Shown: positions 42,150 through 53,255 of the stretch, piece by piece
How the letters are laid out: every line of letters starts with the position of its first letter
How positions within the stretch are numbered: position 1 is the first letter of the stretch
Program-made: the position numbers and the translations under genes
Notes under the pieces: model-generated
Seen by the model: only the letters and a program-made list of their open reading frames with translations
Databases searched by the model: none
Told to the model about the DNA's origin: nothing
From: Enoplolaimus lenunculus
Taxonomy: Eukaryota > Nematoda > Enoplea > Enoplida > Thoracostomopsidae
Assembly (NCBI GenBank): GCA_030248215.1
Contig: JASANG010001671.1
Location: forward strand, 26,009-90,008
Length of the DNA stretch: 64,000 bases
Direction: 5' to 3'

Positions 42150-42345
42150 GGCCCATGTAAAGATCATGGGCAGAACGTTTTCTGTGGAACTGTAATAGAG
42201 TGAGCTTAGGCTTTAGGTTAATTTTTGGTTACGCTTAGGCTTTGGTTTACGCTCATTATTACGGTCAGGCTCAGGCATTGGTTAATAGGCTTAGGCTTAG
42301 GAATATGCTTGAACTACTGTTACGGCCCTGTTCTATACATTGGCT
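42150..42345. mobile_element. Hybrid TTAGGC-bearing MITE: B left, A right
   Basis: GGCCCATGTAAAGATCATGG to CCCTGTTCTATACATTGGCT. Flanks CCATTTTG and TCCTTTTG match at 6 of 8. Confidence 0.8.
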
Positions 42346-42599
42346 TCCTTTTGTAAATGCCCTTAACTTCAAAACAGTCCAACGGTCAAGTGGGACTAAG
42401 AAGACTTTACCATCAAAATTAATTTGGCAGTTGTGTATAATACATTCCCCAACACTTAACGTTAAGGCTTAGCCTTAGGTTTGGAGTCAGGCTAAGCCTA
42501 AGCCTATGCTTAAAAGCTAAATGCTTAGGAAATATGCTTAGGCTTAGGCTTATCCTTATGTTTAGAGTTCGGATTAGCAGTCTTTGGTGGAGACTGGAG

Positions 42600-42735
42600 T
42601 TATACTTTTGATGATGTCCGGCGCCGTCCGTCATCGTACGTTACCGTGCGATATCTAACGTGAATTACTCACGTTCCATACCGTATGGACGGCAACGAAC
42701 AGCGCCACACGGTATTAAGTATAGCGCCATCGTTA
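42600..42735. mobile_element. Family E (PIF/Harbinger-like) MITE
   Basis: TTATACTTTTGATGATGTCC, CGGCGCCGTCCGTCATCG, then AAGTATAGCGCCATCG followed by TTA. Confidence 0.65.
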
Positions 42736-42752
42736 GGCTTTAGGCACAGGTA

Positions 42753-42985
42753 CTGTAGTGACCCGAATAAGAGGGAGGGGACTGATATTTATTTGACCAG
42801 TCCAGATGGTACCACCCCATTGTTATTCGGTTACGGACTGTTATTTATTTTTAACCCACGCTCCGCCGCCCTTCGTTGCTGATATATATCCGGTATTGCA
42901 GTTATCAGTTGAATTAAACGTTTATTTGTCTTGTGTCAATAGCTTGAACGATAATACAAGGATATACTTAGGAATGCACTTCCTA
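42753..42985. mobile_element. Family J (Tc1/mariner-like) MITE, right end missing
   Basis: TA then CTGTAGTGACCCGAATAAGAG; follows the full copies to ACGATAATACAAGG, then diverges. Confidence 0.7.
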
Positions 42986-43224
42986 TCGTTAAAATGGTTA
43001 ACTCATGATATCTCAATAAAGCAAAACTACAGCTTTTCTGTCATGATCGTTTCTCACATCTGGCGTTTATTTGTATTTGCTCAAAAACATAAGTATTTAC
43101 TTAAGTCGGGAACTTAAGTAATTACTAGTATAACTTAAGTAGATACTTAAGTGACATTTTGGAAATCCAGCCAATATTGCCAACTGGTGATGGAAGCTAT
43201 GCAGCCATCAGCTAATTACACTCA

Positions 43225-43282
43225 CACTATAGATTGCACTAGCGCCGTACGTTGACGGACGGCGCCGTACGACAAGCATAGC
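43225..43282. mobile_element. Family E MITE, short copy
   Basis: AGATTGCACTAGCGCCGTAC to ACAAGCATAGCGCAACCC followed by TAAG. Confidence 0.5.
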
Positions 43283-43289
43283 GCAACCC

Positions 43290-44925
43290 TAAGACAGTAT
43301 GTAAATTAAAATAGCTAAACATTGTAACATTTTAGTAAATGTATTAATACCACAGCTTATATTCTCAAATGGCTGTAGAAACGAACACCAGTTTATGATA
43401 GGTTTTCAAACGAACGAACATACGGCTTCTGCAAGTATCATCGTTGGTGCCACATATCATGGGCAGGACCTATTTACACAAAACAAAAAAGTATTTCTGA
43501 ATTTATTCAGAAACGTATTTTCTATGGCAAATCTGGAAAGTTTTCCTGATATTTAAGACAATAATTTTTCTAAAAATAACTCGAAAACGTTTATTTTCAG
43601 ACTTTATTTCAAAGCTTTCTTGAAAACTTTTGTGTTATAACAGAAATACTTTTCAAATGCACCTTGCTAATTATATTTCATAAATGTAAGAAATTTTTTG
43701 TTAAATATAAGAAATATTATTTTGAGTGTTTTCTTAGTAAGGTTTTGCTTAAAAAAGACACTGAGTCAAATGATTTATTCATAATACACAGTATCAGTAA
43801 ACCAGTTCTAAACAATTTTCCAGCCTTCTGTGGCCTGGAACACACAATTGTGTGCGCTACAGTATCAGGACAATTCGTCGCCTAACAACTCATCTACCGA
43901 CAACTTGTAATCTGAAATCTCGTCGACTCGACAATTTTTTGTCCGTCATTAGGATTGGGATTACGTTGGCTTTATCCATAGGCTTGATTTGAGATTAGGA
44001 CCCTGTCAGTCGACATGGTCTTTCGGCCGGCATAATTATCGTACATTACCTTCTATATGTAATATACAAATTCAATTTTCGCCGTTCCAATTAATACATA
44101 ATGGCTGGGTTTCTGAAACCATACTTAAGTATCGCTTGGGAATTAAGTACATGCTAAGCACTTAACCATTTGGTCGTTTTAAAAGCGTAGTTAAGTTAAG
44201 GAAATACTTAATCCGCTGACTAAATCTGATAGATTTCAAACTAACCGTTCAGGTATACAAACCTTGGTCTAACTGAAATTGCAGACTCGTCTTGCCTGCT
44301 TAATATAAGTCAAAACTATTACTTTTTTGTTATGACAATCGCTCACATATGGCGTTTACGTGTTTTGTTCGAACAGTATAAAGTATTTACTTAAGTCAGC
44401 GACTTAAGTAATACTTGAGTATAGTTTAAGTAAATACTTAAGTAAGATTTTAGAAACCCAGCCAATATGTGTTACATATTGAATTAGTTTACTATCATTC
44501 GGTCAATTATCTGTCGTGTTTGCAAAGGGAATACATAAACGTTTTGCGATCCAGCAAAATTTTCTACTTGAATAATCTGTTCAACATCGTATAAAAGGGC
44601 GTTTTCTTGTTTTTCAAACGTTTCGAATCAAATGTATCCGCTACGACCCTCGAAAGAAATTAATTAATGTTTAATTTGACGGCCGAATGAGAGTTGCTGG
44701 TCGAGTTGTGAGTACTCCATTGAGTTCGAGACAAAATTGTCTATGTTGCTTGTTGTATAGCATCAACAGCTCCTGGCGTTATTGTTGTTGTTGTTGCTCG
44801 CTGTGATGACCGAATTTCGATCAATCGATCCGAGTTCAATTCACCGTGACGTTCAGTTGAACAGGAGCGAGTGAGGCGAGTTGTCGAATTCAAACTTCAG
44901 TCGATAAACGGGTTGCGTTCCAGGT
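43290..44925. other. 3' flank of the K+ channel gene; repeats only
   Basis: TTAAGTA/TACTTAA-rich inverted blocks recur at 43090-43150, 44110-44200 and 44390-44450, each next to CCCAGCCAATA or its variants, marking a further palindromic repeat. A TTATTTCAGAA-rich stretch (43490-43640) mirrors 35160-35330. No exon. Confidence 0.4.
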
Positions 44926-45475
44926 TCAAATTTTGAATGTTCTTCGTTTGTATTTCCGAACCGGCTTTTGATCAGCGAATGGTCTGCGGCCAGCGAGAGT
45001 GCAATCCAATTGTTTCATTTCACACAATATCGTATCTGCATTCATTTGTTCAGCGTTCAGGGCTAAGAACATTCGTTTATCTTGATAAACAGTGCTAATA
45101 ATAAATGGTTTACCTTCACTACCAACAGTATCGTGCATTTGAGTCACAGGAAGAGCATCTTGACGTTGACTTACAACAGTGACGTCATGCTGTTGGTCGT
45201 CGATGACGTCATCGCATATTACAGGAGTCGAATGACCAAAAAACCTACCACTGGTCGCAACTGGAGTACCACAAAGGACAGGAGAGTCGAGTGGGAGAGC
45301 AACGTTCACATCTGTCGTGGCAGGAAGGCCGTCTCCGTCATTAATTGCCGAATAAACTTCGTGAAAATGTTCAACAATTACAGATACTGGAAACGCGAGA
45401 AGCACAATTCCGACGATGGAAACAACTGCGGCGACCACTTGACCGCACGCGGTGATTGGATAAACGTCGCCGTAT
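44926..45475 (-). CDS. Kv exon 7: filter, S6, C-terminal tail, stop
   Basis: YGDVYPITACGQVVAAVVS, then GIVLLAFPVSVIVEHFHEVY (S6) and a hydrophilic tail ending KYKRRTFKI-stop. A long plus-strand frame over it (45082-45696) is antisense. Confidence 0.95.
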
Positions 45476-48400
45476 CTGAAAACGCAACACTTAGGGTGGT
45501 ACTATACTTGTCTTGCGACGCCAGCCGACACCGTGTTTTACAGCGTCGCGGGCCGACACCCGGCGGCGCGCGCAAAGTTCTTTACTGTGACACGCAGCGG
45601 AGTGCGGCGGCATCTGGCGGCGTGCGGCGGCGTGCGGCGGAGTCCGGTGGCGTCCGGCGACATGCGCAGGCGTCCGGTGGGACGCGACGAGTATAGCGCA
45701 ACCCTAACTATCATAATCGAGCGGTGCGGTGGTGGTAAACAGACTTTCGTCCCGTAGTGCCAACATTCAACTTCAACCCAAAATTGAAACTTAAGCCTAA
45801 GCATAAGCATAACAATGAGTTTATTCCGTAGACTAAGCCTAAGCCTAAGCCAAGCAAAAAAATTAGTGTAAAACTTAAGCTTACTCCATTCTAGTCCCAC
45901 AGGAAAACGTTCCGCCCCTGATCTTTAAACGGGCCGAAATTTTTGAGCCCAAAAGCAAGGTGATCTGGCTACAGGGACCTCTATCATTGGCAAAGTCGAC
46001 AAAATTACGTATATTTAATAATCTTACCCAACAGTGGTCATTGTAATAATACAGAACCACGCAGACGCCGGGATCGACTCAAAATCAGGACTGTTTGACT
46101 CGTATTCGAGGTAAAACATTACGGTTGCGAACATCATATTTGTCGTCAAAATGAATAAAATTAGCATAATCAACTCTTGCCAGCTGTTTTGCATTGTTTT
46201 GCCGACCGATTGAAATCCTCTGTAAAAAATACAGATAGCAAATTAAACGATGACGTCATAGTTGTCGGGACTGACGCCGCAAGCCAAAAAATATTTATTT
46301 AGTAAATTCGTGCAGAACAGGATTGTTGAGGTATGTTGCGTTCACACAAAAAATTGTTTTTTCGGTGCTTAGTCTTTAATGGGTCATCCACGTTATACCG
46401 TCAACAGTGGCGGATTCAGGATCTCAAAATGGGGTGGGAATTTCACCGGTAATAAACTTATTTTTGACCAACACACAAACCACGAACTATTGTCATAAAA
46501 TTGACTTCTTTACGTTCGTTCAATTGAGATGAATCTCAAATAAAACTAACGCATCAACGCAATTTAGATCTAAACAACAAGGTGGCAACATAGGTTCGGA
46601 TTTGGTTTCAAACAAGAACAAATTTAAAGTCTCGGATTCGGAAGCCAATAGAAATAAACAGCGTAGACAGCAATTGACACTCTAAATAATTTTTGTCGAG
46701 ATGCTGTTGGGGGCCCACGGCCGGGGTGGGCCCCCATTGGATTCGCCATTGACCGTCTACACAGTTTTTCACAGTAGCGGATAAAACAAGAAATACTGAT
46801 AAGTAACGAATGTTGAAATTAGCACAATTTTGTTTAATTGGTTTGTCATTAATATATCTGTGGAGAGTTTGAGATTTTGGGCGGTCGCAATGCACTCATT
46901 TGATTGCTCTCTGTACCTAACGACTAGCGTCCTCGCTTATCCACCCTTGTGTACTACTTACGCCACTGTCCACCAATGCTCACCTTGAATAGCGAGCAAG
47001 TTTGAGCACTCGCAAAACCCGCATAACTCGCAACGCTCGAAATATTCGAATCATCAAAAATGATTTTCGAATTTCGCCGACAGTTTCAAACTCAACTCCG
47101 CTCAACTTTGCGGCGATTTCAATGTAAAATGGAAAAATTGCAAAAAAATCAATCCAAAACAACGGAGTTCGCGAGTACTCGAGCAATGACGGCGCCGCCC
47201 AGACTCGAAGAGCGAACTCGAGCGTAAAAAACACAACACACAACGCGTCGACAATTTCAAGCTTTGTCAACACTGGTTCATTGTCTTGTGTTGCCGTGTC
47301 ATTCAGCTAAAATTATATCTATATATATTAAAGCTTGGAATTCCCCATATGCGTATTTTGGGCAACTTTCCAGCATTACTTTGTTTACAATATTATCTTT
47401 GAACAGAAAAGTGAATGTTCTGTGAAAAGAAATTTAGCATACAGATTGCTGTACATTCGCTAATATATGTGCATTGCGCAAAGCTGGCTGACAAGTAAAA
47501 ATTATTAACGAATCGTGTCAATAATACAAAACATTTTTTGTGTGTTAAAATCGACTCGGTAAAGTAACTAACAGTATTACCACCACAGATCATATCAAAA
47601 ATAGAGGTATACCCACTATAGGACATGGGAACTGTAGGACTCAGAGACTGAAAAACTATGGGTTAGAGTTAGGCTTAGGTCTACGATTAGGTTTGGGCTA
47701 AGCGCTATGTATACACTTAGATTTAGGCTTAAAATAGCCATCAGGCAGTTTAAGCTAACATAAGCCAATATTCGTAGTCACTCGATGAAGATATTAGTGT
47801 CTTTAGGAAATAAAGATGAATTAGCTAAAGCTTATAAGCTACATTTACAACAGATTTGTTCGGCAGTCGATATTGTGGCAGCGAACTGATTGTTAGGCAA
47901 GTAATCGTAGTCAATACAACCACAATTGATATAATGTTGAATACCTGAAAAATCACCGTTAATGTTTTCATAAATCGTACCGAATCGAAACTATTGTAAG
48001 CTTTTGGGCACTTTTCACAACACAGAATAGGCTTAAACTCACAGGTTTCGAAATATGAAATGGCCAACATAAGCTTATGCGTTTTTCTAATCCTAAGCCT
48101 GAACCTAAGTCGCATTTTTAATGTGAGGGTATGTGGACAAGACGTAACGTCGATAATGATTGGATGATGAGAAATGAAAAACTTCTTTGTTTTAATATTA
48201 ATAGTTACAAGCTTATTTAAACTGACTTAAATGTACGACTATGGCAATACCATTGATAATAATATTGTCAGTAAGCAAGTATTCATTATATGCACAGTGC
48301 AAAATCACCGCAAAAAGTATAACTTTTAATATCCACTGTTGATTGGTTTATTCCAGCGCTAGTGAGCAATCTTAAGTATCCTCAATTGAATTCAACTCAC

Positions 48401-51400
48401 AGTTCAAACAACCATCCAAATTTTCAGCTGTGTGCACCCACCTATTGTCAGTTAGCAATTGGTCTTGTACCTTTTGTGACCATCAGCTTCTGAATGTCTT
48501 ATGCGGTAGAAGTTTTCTAGCCGTGCCAGAACATCCTTAATATGTCACACTTGATTTGAAAACCTATCGCTAACGGATAATATTTGCGGCCCATGTATAA
48601 AACAGGGCCGGAACAGTAGTATATAAGCATATTCCTAAGCCTAAGCCTAAGCCTAAAGCGTATGGATGAGACGATTCCTAAGCCCAAGCCTAAGCCTAAG
48701 CCTAAGCCTAAGCAAACAAATGAGTCTAAATCAAAAACTGACTCTATGATAGCCCCTCCGGAAAACGATCCGGCCCTGTTCTATACATGGGCCATAGGTG
48801 CTATATCCCAACAAACGCGGGACGTTTTCTGAGCAACAGCAATAGAATAAAGTTCAAGCTTTAGATTAATTTTTGTTGCTTATGTTTAGACTTTGATATA
48901 AGCTCGTTGATTCGCTTAGGCTTAGGAATACACTTATGCTACTGTTTCGGTGCTGTTCTATAAATTGGCCGCGATTTGAGCATACGATGCAATATTTCAG
49001 TTGAAACTGACTAATTATCGTAGGAAATGTTGAAACCTACAAACGCGACGGTGGACGTTTTTGGATTATCCATATGCTCCCAGACAAAATTTCTGCTCGC
49101 CCCACAACGACGTTTCGTGTCCATATCAGCGTTTGCGTCGACCAATAGAGAAGACGACCCTAAAATGTAAAATTGAAATAATTAACGTTTTATGGACCAA
49201 ATTTATTTCAACAACACGCAACATCTACGGATTACTCGTTCGCATTATACTGTTTCATGCTACGAGTCGAACAGTTGTCTTACCCTGATCATTCAGCAAT
49301 AGGAGCTTGCCGCTCGAACGCGAGTAGACTGTCACATCTGGTCGAGATAGGATTGCGCTATGCTTTTGTTGACGGACGGCGCCGTCCGTCACCCGTCGGT
49401 CACCCATCCGGCGCCCTCCGTCACCTTGGGGCCATACGGAAGACGGACGGTGACGGACGGCGCCGTACGAGGGACAGACGCTGACGGACGGCGCCGTACG
49501 AGGGACAGACGCTGACGGACGGCGCCGTACGGGTGACACATGGTGACGGACATCGCCGGACGTCAAGTATAGCGCATCCCATACTGCATTGCATTCACGC
49601 TTAATTAACTCTTATCCACTGCACACACTGCATATTGTTTCACGTATATAATTGCAATTCCGTAACTCATAATATACGCAGTGTAGGAAGAACAGGCCAA
49701 TTGCTAAACTGATGTTTTAGCGGGGTAGGATAATTTTAGCCAGGGTGGAAATCCGATTTAAAAGGTCACAATTTTCAACTGAAATGTCCTGTTCTTAGAT
49801 CTTACATTTCCGCTTAGGCCTGCATATTCAATCGAATAAACTTGTTTTACCTCGAATATTTTCTTCATTGTCTTCTGACGCGGAATCAGCGATTTTATGT
49901 CGGCAACAGTCGGCGATATCACTCAAATCGATTCGCCAAAATTTCATTTCGCTCTGAAACCGGAAATAAAACCGTTAGCATGGCCAGGGTTCATGCGGCA
50001 CCCTACGCTGCCGTCCGTCGCTGTGAAGAGTCACGGTGACCGACCGCGATAGACGGCACCGGACGCCATTTCGGTTCGTTTGGGCATCTTTTTTTCAAAA
50101 TGAGTTTAGTTTGTCACAGAACTCACATTATTTACTGTGCATTGGGCCAATGTTACTTTGAGGGGCGTAACAGTAGATTAAGCGTATTCATAAGCCTAAG
50201 CCTAAGTGTTACAAAAATGAATTCCTAAGCCTAAACCTAACCAAAAAATGTAACCTAGAATCTAAACCTACTCTTTTATAGACCGACCAGAAACCTGGAC
50301 TCCCCTTAAAGTCAATTTGCCGTGCATTGCATATATGTTGTGATATATTAACAAGTTCTTGTTCCTATGACCAATGTATATCTAAGGACCGTAACAGTAG
50401 TATAAACATATTCCTAAGCGTAAGGATAATACTATACCTAAGCCTAAGTCTACAGCTAAGCAAAAATAGTCTAATTTGTTAAGCTCGAAAAAATTGTCTG
50501 CTCCTAATATACACAGGTTCAAACTTTTTACTTGAAAAAAATCAATACATGTCACATATTTACTGTTATACATACAGAGAATCGAACCCGGGTTTCTCGC
50601 ATGTCCGGCACACATGCAAACCACTAGACTACTGACCCGAGATGTCATCGTGCAAACTGCACTAAATTGCTGTACTATTAATGTTTTAGTAGTTTTTTTA
50701 TACTCCGGTAATATATTTTTGCATGTTTCTAAAACAAACTTTTGTTGCAATCATAAATTCTTACGCGAAACGTTTCTAAGCAACAAAAATCCGGCACATG
50801 AACGCAGCCAAACCGGTACAAATTAGCAATCGCGTTGAACAAAAACGGTGACCGATCAAAATACACAGGGTCGTGAACCGAAGCAGCAGCGGCGGCCGCC
50901 GGCGTCGATCGACTTGACCCAGCGTCGTCGACGCTCACCGGTAACTCGTCGATGAAACTAATCTCGGTCAAATCAATATTAATTTCGTCACATTCTTCAA
51001 TTGACTCAAAATGAGTTGTTAAATTTGGCGAAAATAGTCGAGTTTTCGTTGAATTTGAATGTTTTTGAAATGTTTCAACTTCAACTTTTGACGCAGTCGA
51101 ACGCTCTGTTTTACTCGAGGCGCCGCCGCTGGTTGAGGAGCCAACAGCATCAGGTGAAAGCGTTGTAGGTCGTGAAATTTGTGATAATTCACCTAAAAGA
51201 GTGTTTGGGTATCGGCTCAGTATTGATTGGTCAATATTAAATATAACACCGCATAGACTAAGCGATAAATAGTCGTTGCCATATTGGACGGATTCTAAAT
51301 TTGAATTGATTGTGGTTGTTAGTTTAGTTGATACATTTGGAGATGATGGTATAAAATATACCCGATCAAATGTTGGAAGCAGTGCATTTTGCGCCTCACA

Positions 51401-51658
51401 TGGACGTCTGGGTCGGATTTCTGGACCAGTACGGGTTGAGCAACCAGATGGGAGCCCTTCGATGCCGCTGGGGTCTACTGAGCGACTGGCAATACAAGTA
51501 TCCAGAGTTGGGTACGTCTGTGGATGGGACATGTCTACTGAGCGACCGGGAATACAAGCATCCAGAGTTGGGTACGTCTGTGGGTGGGACATCGACGGAC
51601 AAGCAGCCTGAGGGTGGTAAGTCATTTCGTCATCAGCGTCTGATGAAACGATGAACAT
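44926..51658 (-). CDS. Complete Shab/Kv2-like voltage-gated K+ channel alpha subunit (7 exons, 758 aa)
   Basis: Exons 5' to 3': 51658-50765, 49953-49851, 49159-49041, 47944-47849, 47306-46984, 46219-46028, 45475-44926. All phases fit and the sum is 2277 nt. Domains: N-terminal tail; T1/BTB tetramerisation domain (residues ~130-330, with a ~100-residue insertion); S1 (~370-395); S2-S4 (S4 with R/K every third residue); S5; pore with TTVGYGD; S6; a C-terminal tail of ~150 residues. Family role: voltage-gated K+ efflux in excitable membranes as a tetramer. SIPASAWF before the pore and YGDVYP after it favour Shab/Kv2. S6 reads AFPVSVIVEHF where most Kv channels have P-x-P, and the usual HxxxxxC and later CC zinc-site Cys of non-Shaker T1 domains are present. 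It could be a nematode KVS-type or modulatory subunit. Confidence 0.92.
45494..45704. mobile_element. Family E (PIF/Harbinger-like) MITE just upstream of a splice acceptor
   Basis: GGGTGGTACTATACTTGTC to GAGTATAGCGCAACCC, interior GGCGTGCGGCGG/GGCGTCCGGC repeats. Ends 18 bp from the Kv exon 7 acceptor. Confidence 0.75.
45787..45935. mobile_element. TTAGGC-bearing MITE, subfamily B, left end lost
   Basis: CCTAAGC units, then TTCCGCCCCTGATCTTTAAAC. Confidence 0.65.
46028..46219 (-). CDS. Kv exon 6: S5 and pore helix
   Basis: GFQSVGKTMQNSWQELIMLI through S5, then SIPASAWFCIITMTTVG. The filter is split by the intron as TTVG|YGD. Acceptor TTTTTTACAG, donor GG|GTAAGA. Confidence 0.95.
46405..46751. 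mobile_element. hAT-like MITE (family L), copy 2
   Basis: CAGTGGCGGATTCAGG to ATTGGATTCGCCATTG. Flanks ACCGTCAA and ACCGTCTA match at 7 of 8. Confidence 0.8.
46984..47306 (-). CDS. Kv exon 5: S2, S3, S4
   Basis: VDALCVVFFTLEFALRVWAA (S2), FWIDFFAIFPFYIEIAA (S3), then RIFRALRVMRVLRVLKLARY (S4 voltage sensor). Acceptor AATTTTAG, donor AG|GTGAGC. Confidence 0.95.
47849..47944 (-). CDS. Kv exon 4: S1
   Basis: VFNIISIVVVLTTITCLTIS, then SLPQYRLPNKSV: hydrophobic S1 followed by the S-x-P-x-Y-R end. Acceptor TTTTTCAG, donor GTT|GTAAAT. Confidence 0.85.
48588..48793. mobile_element. TTAGGC-bearing MITE, subfamily A
   Basis: GGCCCATGTATAAAACAGGG to its complement. Flanks ATATTTGC and ATAGGTGC match at 6 of 8. 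Two CCTAAG runs. Confidence 0.9.
48820..48971. mobile_element. TTAGGC-bearing MITE, decayed
   Basis: CAAGCTTTAGATTAATTTTT left-internal block and TGCTGTTCTATAAATTGGCC right end; left TIR gone. Confidence 0.55.
49041..49159 (-). CDS. Kv exon 3: pre-S1
   Basis: MDTKRRCGASRNFVWEHMDN, then PKTSTVAF, matching the R-C-x-x-x-R-x-x-x-W-x-x-x-x-x-P run into S1 of Kv2-type channels. Acceptor ATTTTAG, donor TTT|GTAGGT. Confidence 0.8.
49350..49580. mobile_element. Family E (PIF/Harbinger-like) MITE
   Basis: GGATTGCGCTATGC to GTATAGCGCATCCC, flanked by ATA. Carries GACGGACGGCGCCGTACG three times (start of a tandem expansion). Confidence 0.75.
49851..49953 (-). CDS. Kv exon 2: end of T1
   Basis: SEMKFWRIDLSDIADCC, then RHKIADSASEDNEENIR. 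W-x-I-D and CC are the T1 C-terminal signature. Acceptor GGTTTCAG, donor G|GTAAAA. Confidence 0.85.
49986..50072. mobile_element. Family E MITE fragment
   Basis: GCTGCCGTCCGTCGCTGTG and GACGGCACCGGACGCC; ends not clear. Confidence 0.4.
50145..50321. mobile_element. TTAGGC-bearing MITE, subfamily C, exact 8-bp target duplication
   Basis: GGCCAATGTTACTTTGAGGG to CCCTTAAAGTCAATTTGCC; GTGCATTG on both sides. Confidence 0.9.
50368..50518. mobile_element. TTAGGC-bearing MITE, decayed A/C type
   Basis: GACCAATGTATATCTAAGG at left, CTCCTAATATACACAGG at right. Confidence 0.6.
50578..50645 (-). repeat. tRNA-like segment
   Basis: On the minus strand: GGTCAGTAGTCTAGTGGTTT (A box TAGTCTAGTGGTT) and CCCGGGTTCGATTCTCTG (B box) at tRNA spacing, with a central TGTGCCGGACATGCG. 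The acceptor stem is not convincing, so this is probably a tRNA-derived repeat and not a working tRNA. Confidence 0.45.
50765..51658 (-). CDS. Kv exon 1: N-terminal tail and T1 domain
   Basis: ATG at 51658. Residues 23-42 and 43-62 are a tandem 20-residue repeat (MSHPQTYPTLD...). T1 begins DYLSLSLCGVIFNID and PNTLLGEL (~129-158), is broken by a Ser/Glu/Ala-rich insertion (~159-262), and resumes DPVYFDRSPFLFNAIANLY, HVPDFCC. Donor CGC|GTAAGA. Confidence 0.85.
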
Positions 51659-51916
51659 TGCAAGACAACGTTTGCTTTTCAGTGTACAGCCTGGACGTCG
51701 TACGCGTGATCGGGATCGAGCTTTGCGTGTACGGGAACTGAAAATATTTAGAAAAAACCACCAAAATCGCTATGAGCGTATATATTTATTCTCAAATGCG
51801 TATAGCATCTATTACCAGTTAGCGATCGAGTCTCAAACTGACTTGTTCAATTGAAAGTGTTAAAATTGGCACAAAAGTAGCACAAATCAAATATGAACAC
51901 ATGTGCTAAAAATTCC

Positions 51917-52065
51917 GGCCAATGTAAAGAACACAGGGGCGGAACAGTAGTATAAGCATATTCCTAAGCCTAAGCCTAAGCCAAGTAAAAAATAAGCCTA
52001 AAGCTTATGCTTACTAGATTCTAGTAAAACCGAAAAACTCTCCGCCCCTGATCTTTAGATGGGCC
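51917..52065. mobile_element. TTAGGC-bearing MITE, subfamily B, short
   Basis: GGCCAATGTAAAGAACACAG to CCCCTGATCTTTAGATGGGCC; only one TTAGGC run. Confidence 0.85.
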
Positions 52066-52173
52066 TTTCGAAGCCCACCATCCATTGGTTCGAAAGTTGT
52101 AAGACATATAACCAACTGGTGCTAGGTGCTACACACACATTTCAGGATACTGTCCGAATCCGCAAGTGTATAA

Positions 52174-52346
52174 AATAAGAAAAAAAAATATTTAAAAAAA
52201 AAAAACAAAAAAAAAAAAAAACAAAAAAAAAAAAAAAAAAACAAAAAAAACCAAAAACAAAAACACAAAAAAAAAAAAAACCAACCAACAACACAAAAAA
52301 ACAAACCAAAAAAAAAAAAAAAAAAATCAAAAAATAAACACCCACC
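52174..52346. repeat. Long A-rich low-complexity tract
   Basis: About 170 bp of A broken only by single C, CC, AC and CCAACCAAC groups. No T occurs over about 130 bases. It abuts a subfamily B MITE fragment (52350-52491). Confidence 0.8.
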
Positions 52347-52349
52347 ACC

Positions 52350-52491
52350 CAATTGTTAAGCCTAAGCCTAAGCCTTCAAGTAAGAATGATCATATTCCTA
52401 CGCCTAAACCTTAAGCCTAAACCACGCAAAAAATTAGTCTAAAGCGTAAGCTTACTCTATTCTGGTTTCACTGAAAAACGTTCCGCCCTGA
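52350..52491. mobile_element. TTAGGC-bearing MITE, subfamily B, fragment
   Basis: CCTAAGC run, AAAAAATTAGTCTAAAGCG, then AAACGTTCCGCCCTG; outer TIRs lost. Confidence 0.6.
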
Positions 52492-52782
52492 AGCTCATGA
52501 ACAAGACTTAGACGTCAAACTCAGCACAAATATATATAATATTATATATATAATAACATAAGTTTCCAACGGAAATAGTTAAAAAAATGAACTGAAGAAT
52601 TACGTTAAACAGAAAAACAGACCCTTCAGGCCAATTAAAATTAGTTTTAATGTAAAAATTATGCTTTTGATTCAAAATACCAATGAAAATATCGCAAATC
52701 CTTCGACTCCTGTATTTTTGACCTCCGGTTGCCCGCTGCTTTTCACATTTGCTAACTGGGACAAATAGGTGTTCACAGCATA

Positions 52783-53056
52783 GCCATTGTATAGCACAGT
52801 GGTGTAACAGTTGTATAAGAATATTTCTAAGCCTCAGCCTAAGCATAAGAAAGAGAATATTCCTAAGCCTAAGCCTAAGCCTAAGCCTAAGCGCAAGAAT
52901 GAGCATATTCCTAAGCCTAAGCCTAAGCCTAAGCGTAAGAATGAGAATATTCCTAAGCGTAAGCATAAGCCTAAGCTAAGCCAAAAAATTTAGTCTAAAG
53001 CTTAAGCGTACTCTATTCCAGTCACACAGAAATCCGTTCCGCCACTGATCTTTATA
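52783..53056. mobile_element. TTAGGC-bearing MITE, subfamily B, long array
   Basis: CATTGTATAGCACAGTGGTG at left, GCCACTGATCTTTATAAT at right; four blocks of CCTAAG separated by GTAAGAATGAGCATATTC. Confidence 0.75.
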
Positions 53057-53255
53057 ATACAACAGTCTTACCAAATCATAGCATGCAAGCGGTACTAAAT
53101 GTTGCTGAACTTCGCTCCTGATACAACGCAATCATTAAGTTTACTGGTAATAGTACATTTGGTCTTCTTATAATGAAATACAATAATTTAATTATGTATT
53201 AAATATACAAAATATTCTGCGGTAACAAGTAAAATATCTAAAACCCTATTCACAC

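Noticed and set aside
45082-45696. 204-codon plus-strand frame
   Set aside because: Antisense to the last K+ channel exon and then a family E MITE.
52122-52352. Phe-rich minus-strand frames
   Set aside because: Low-complexity A/C tract read on the other strand.
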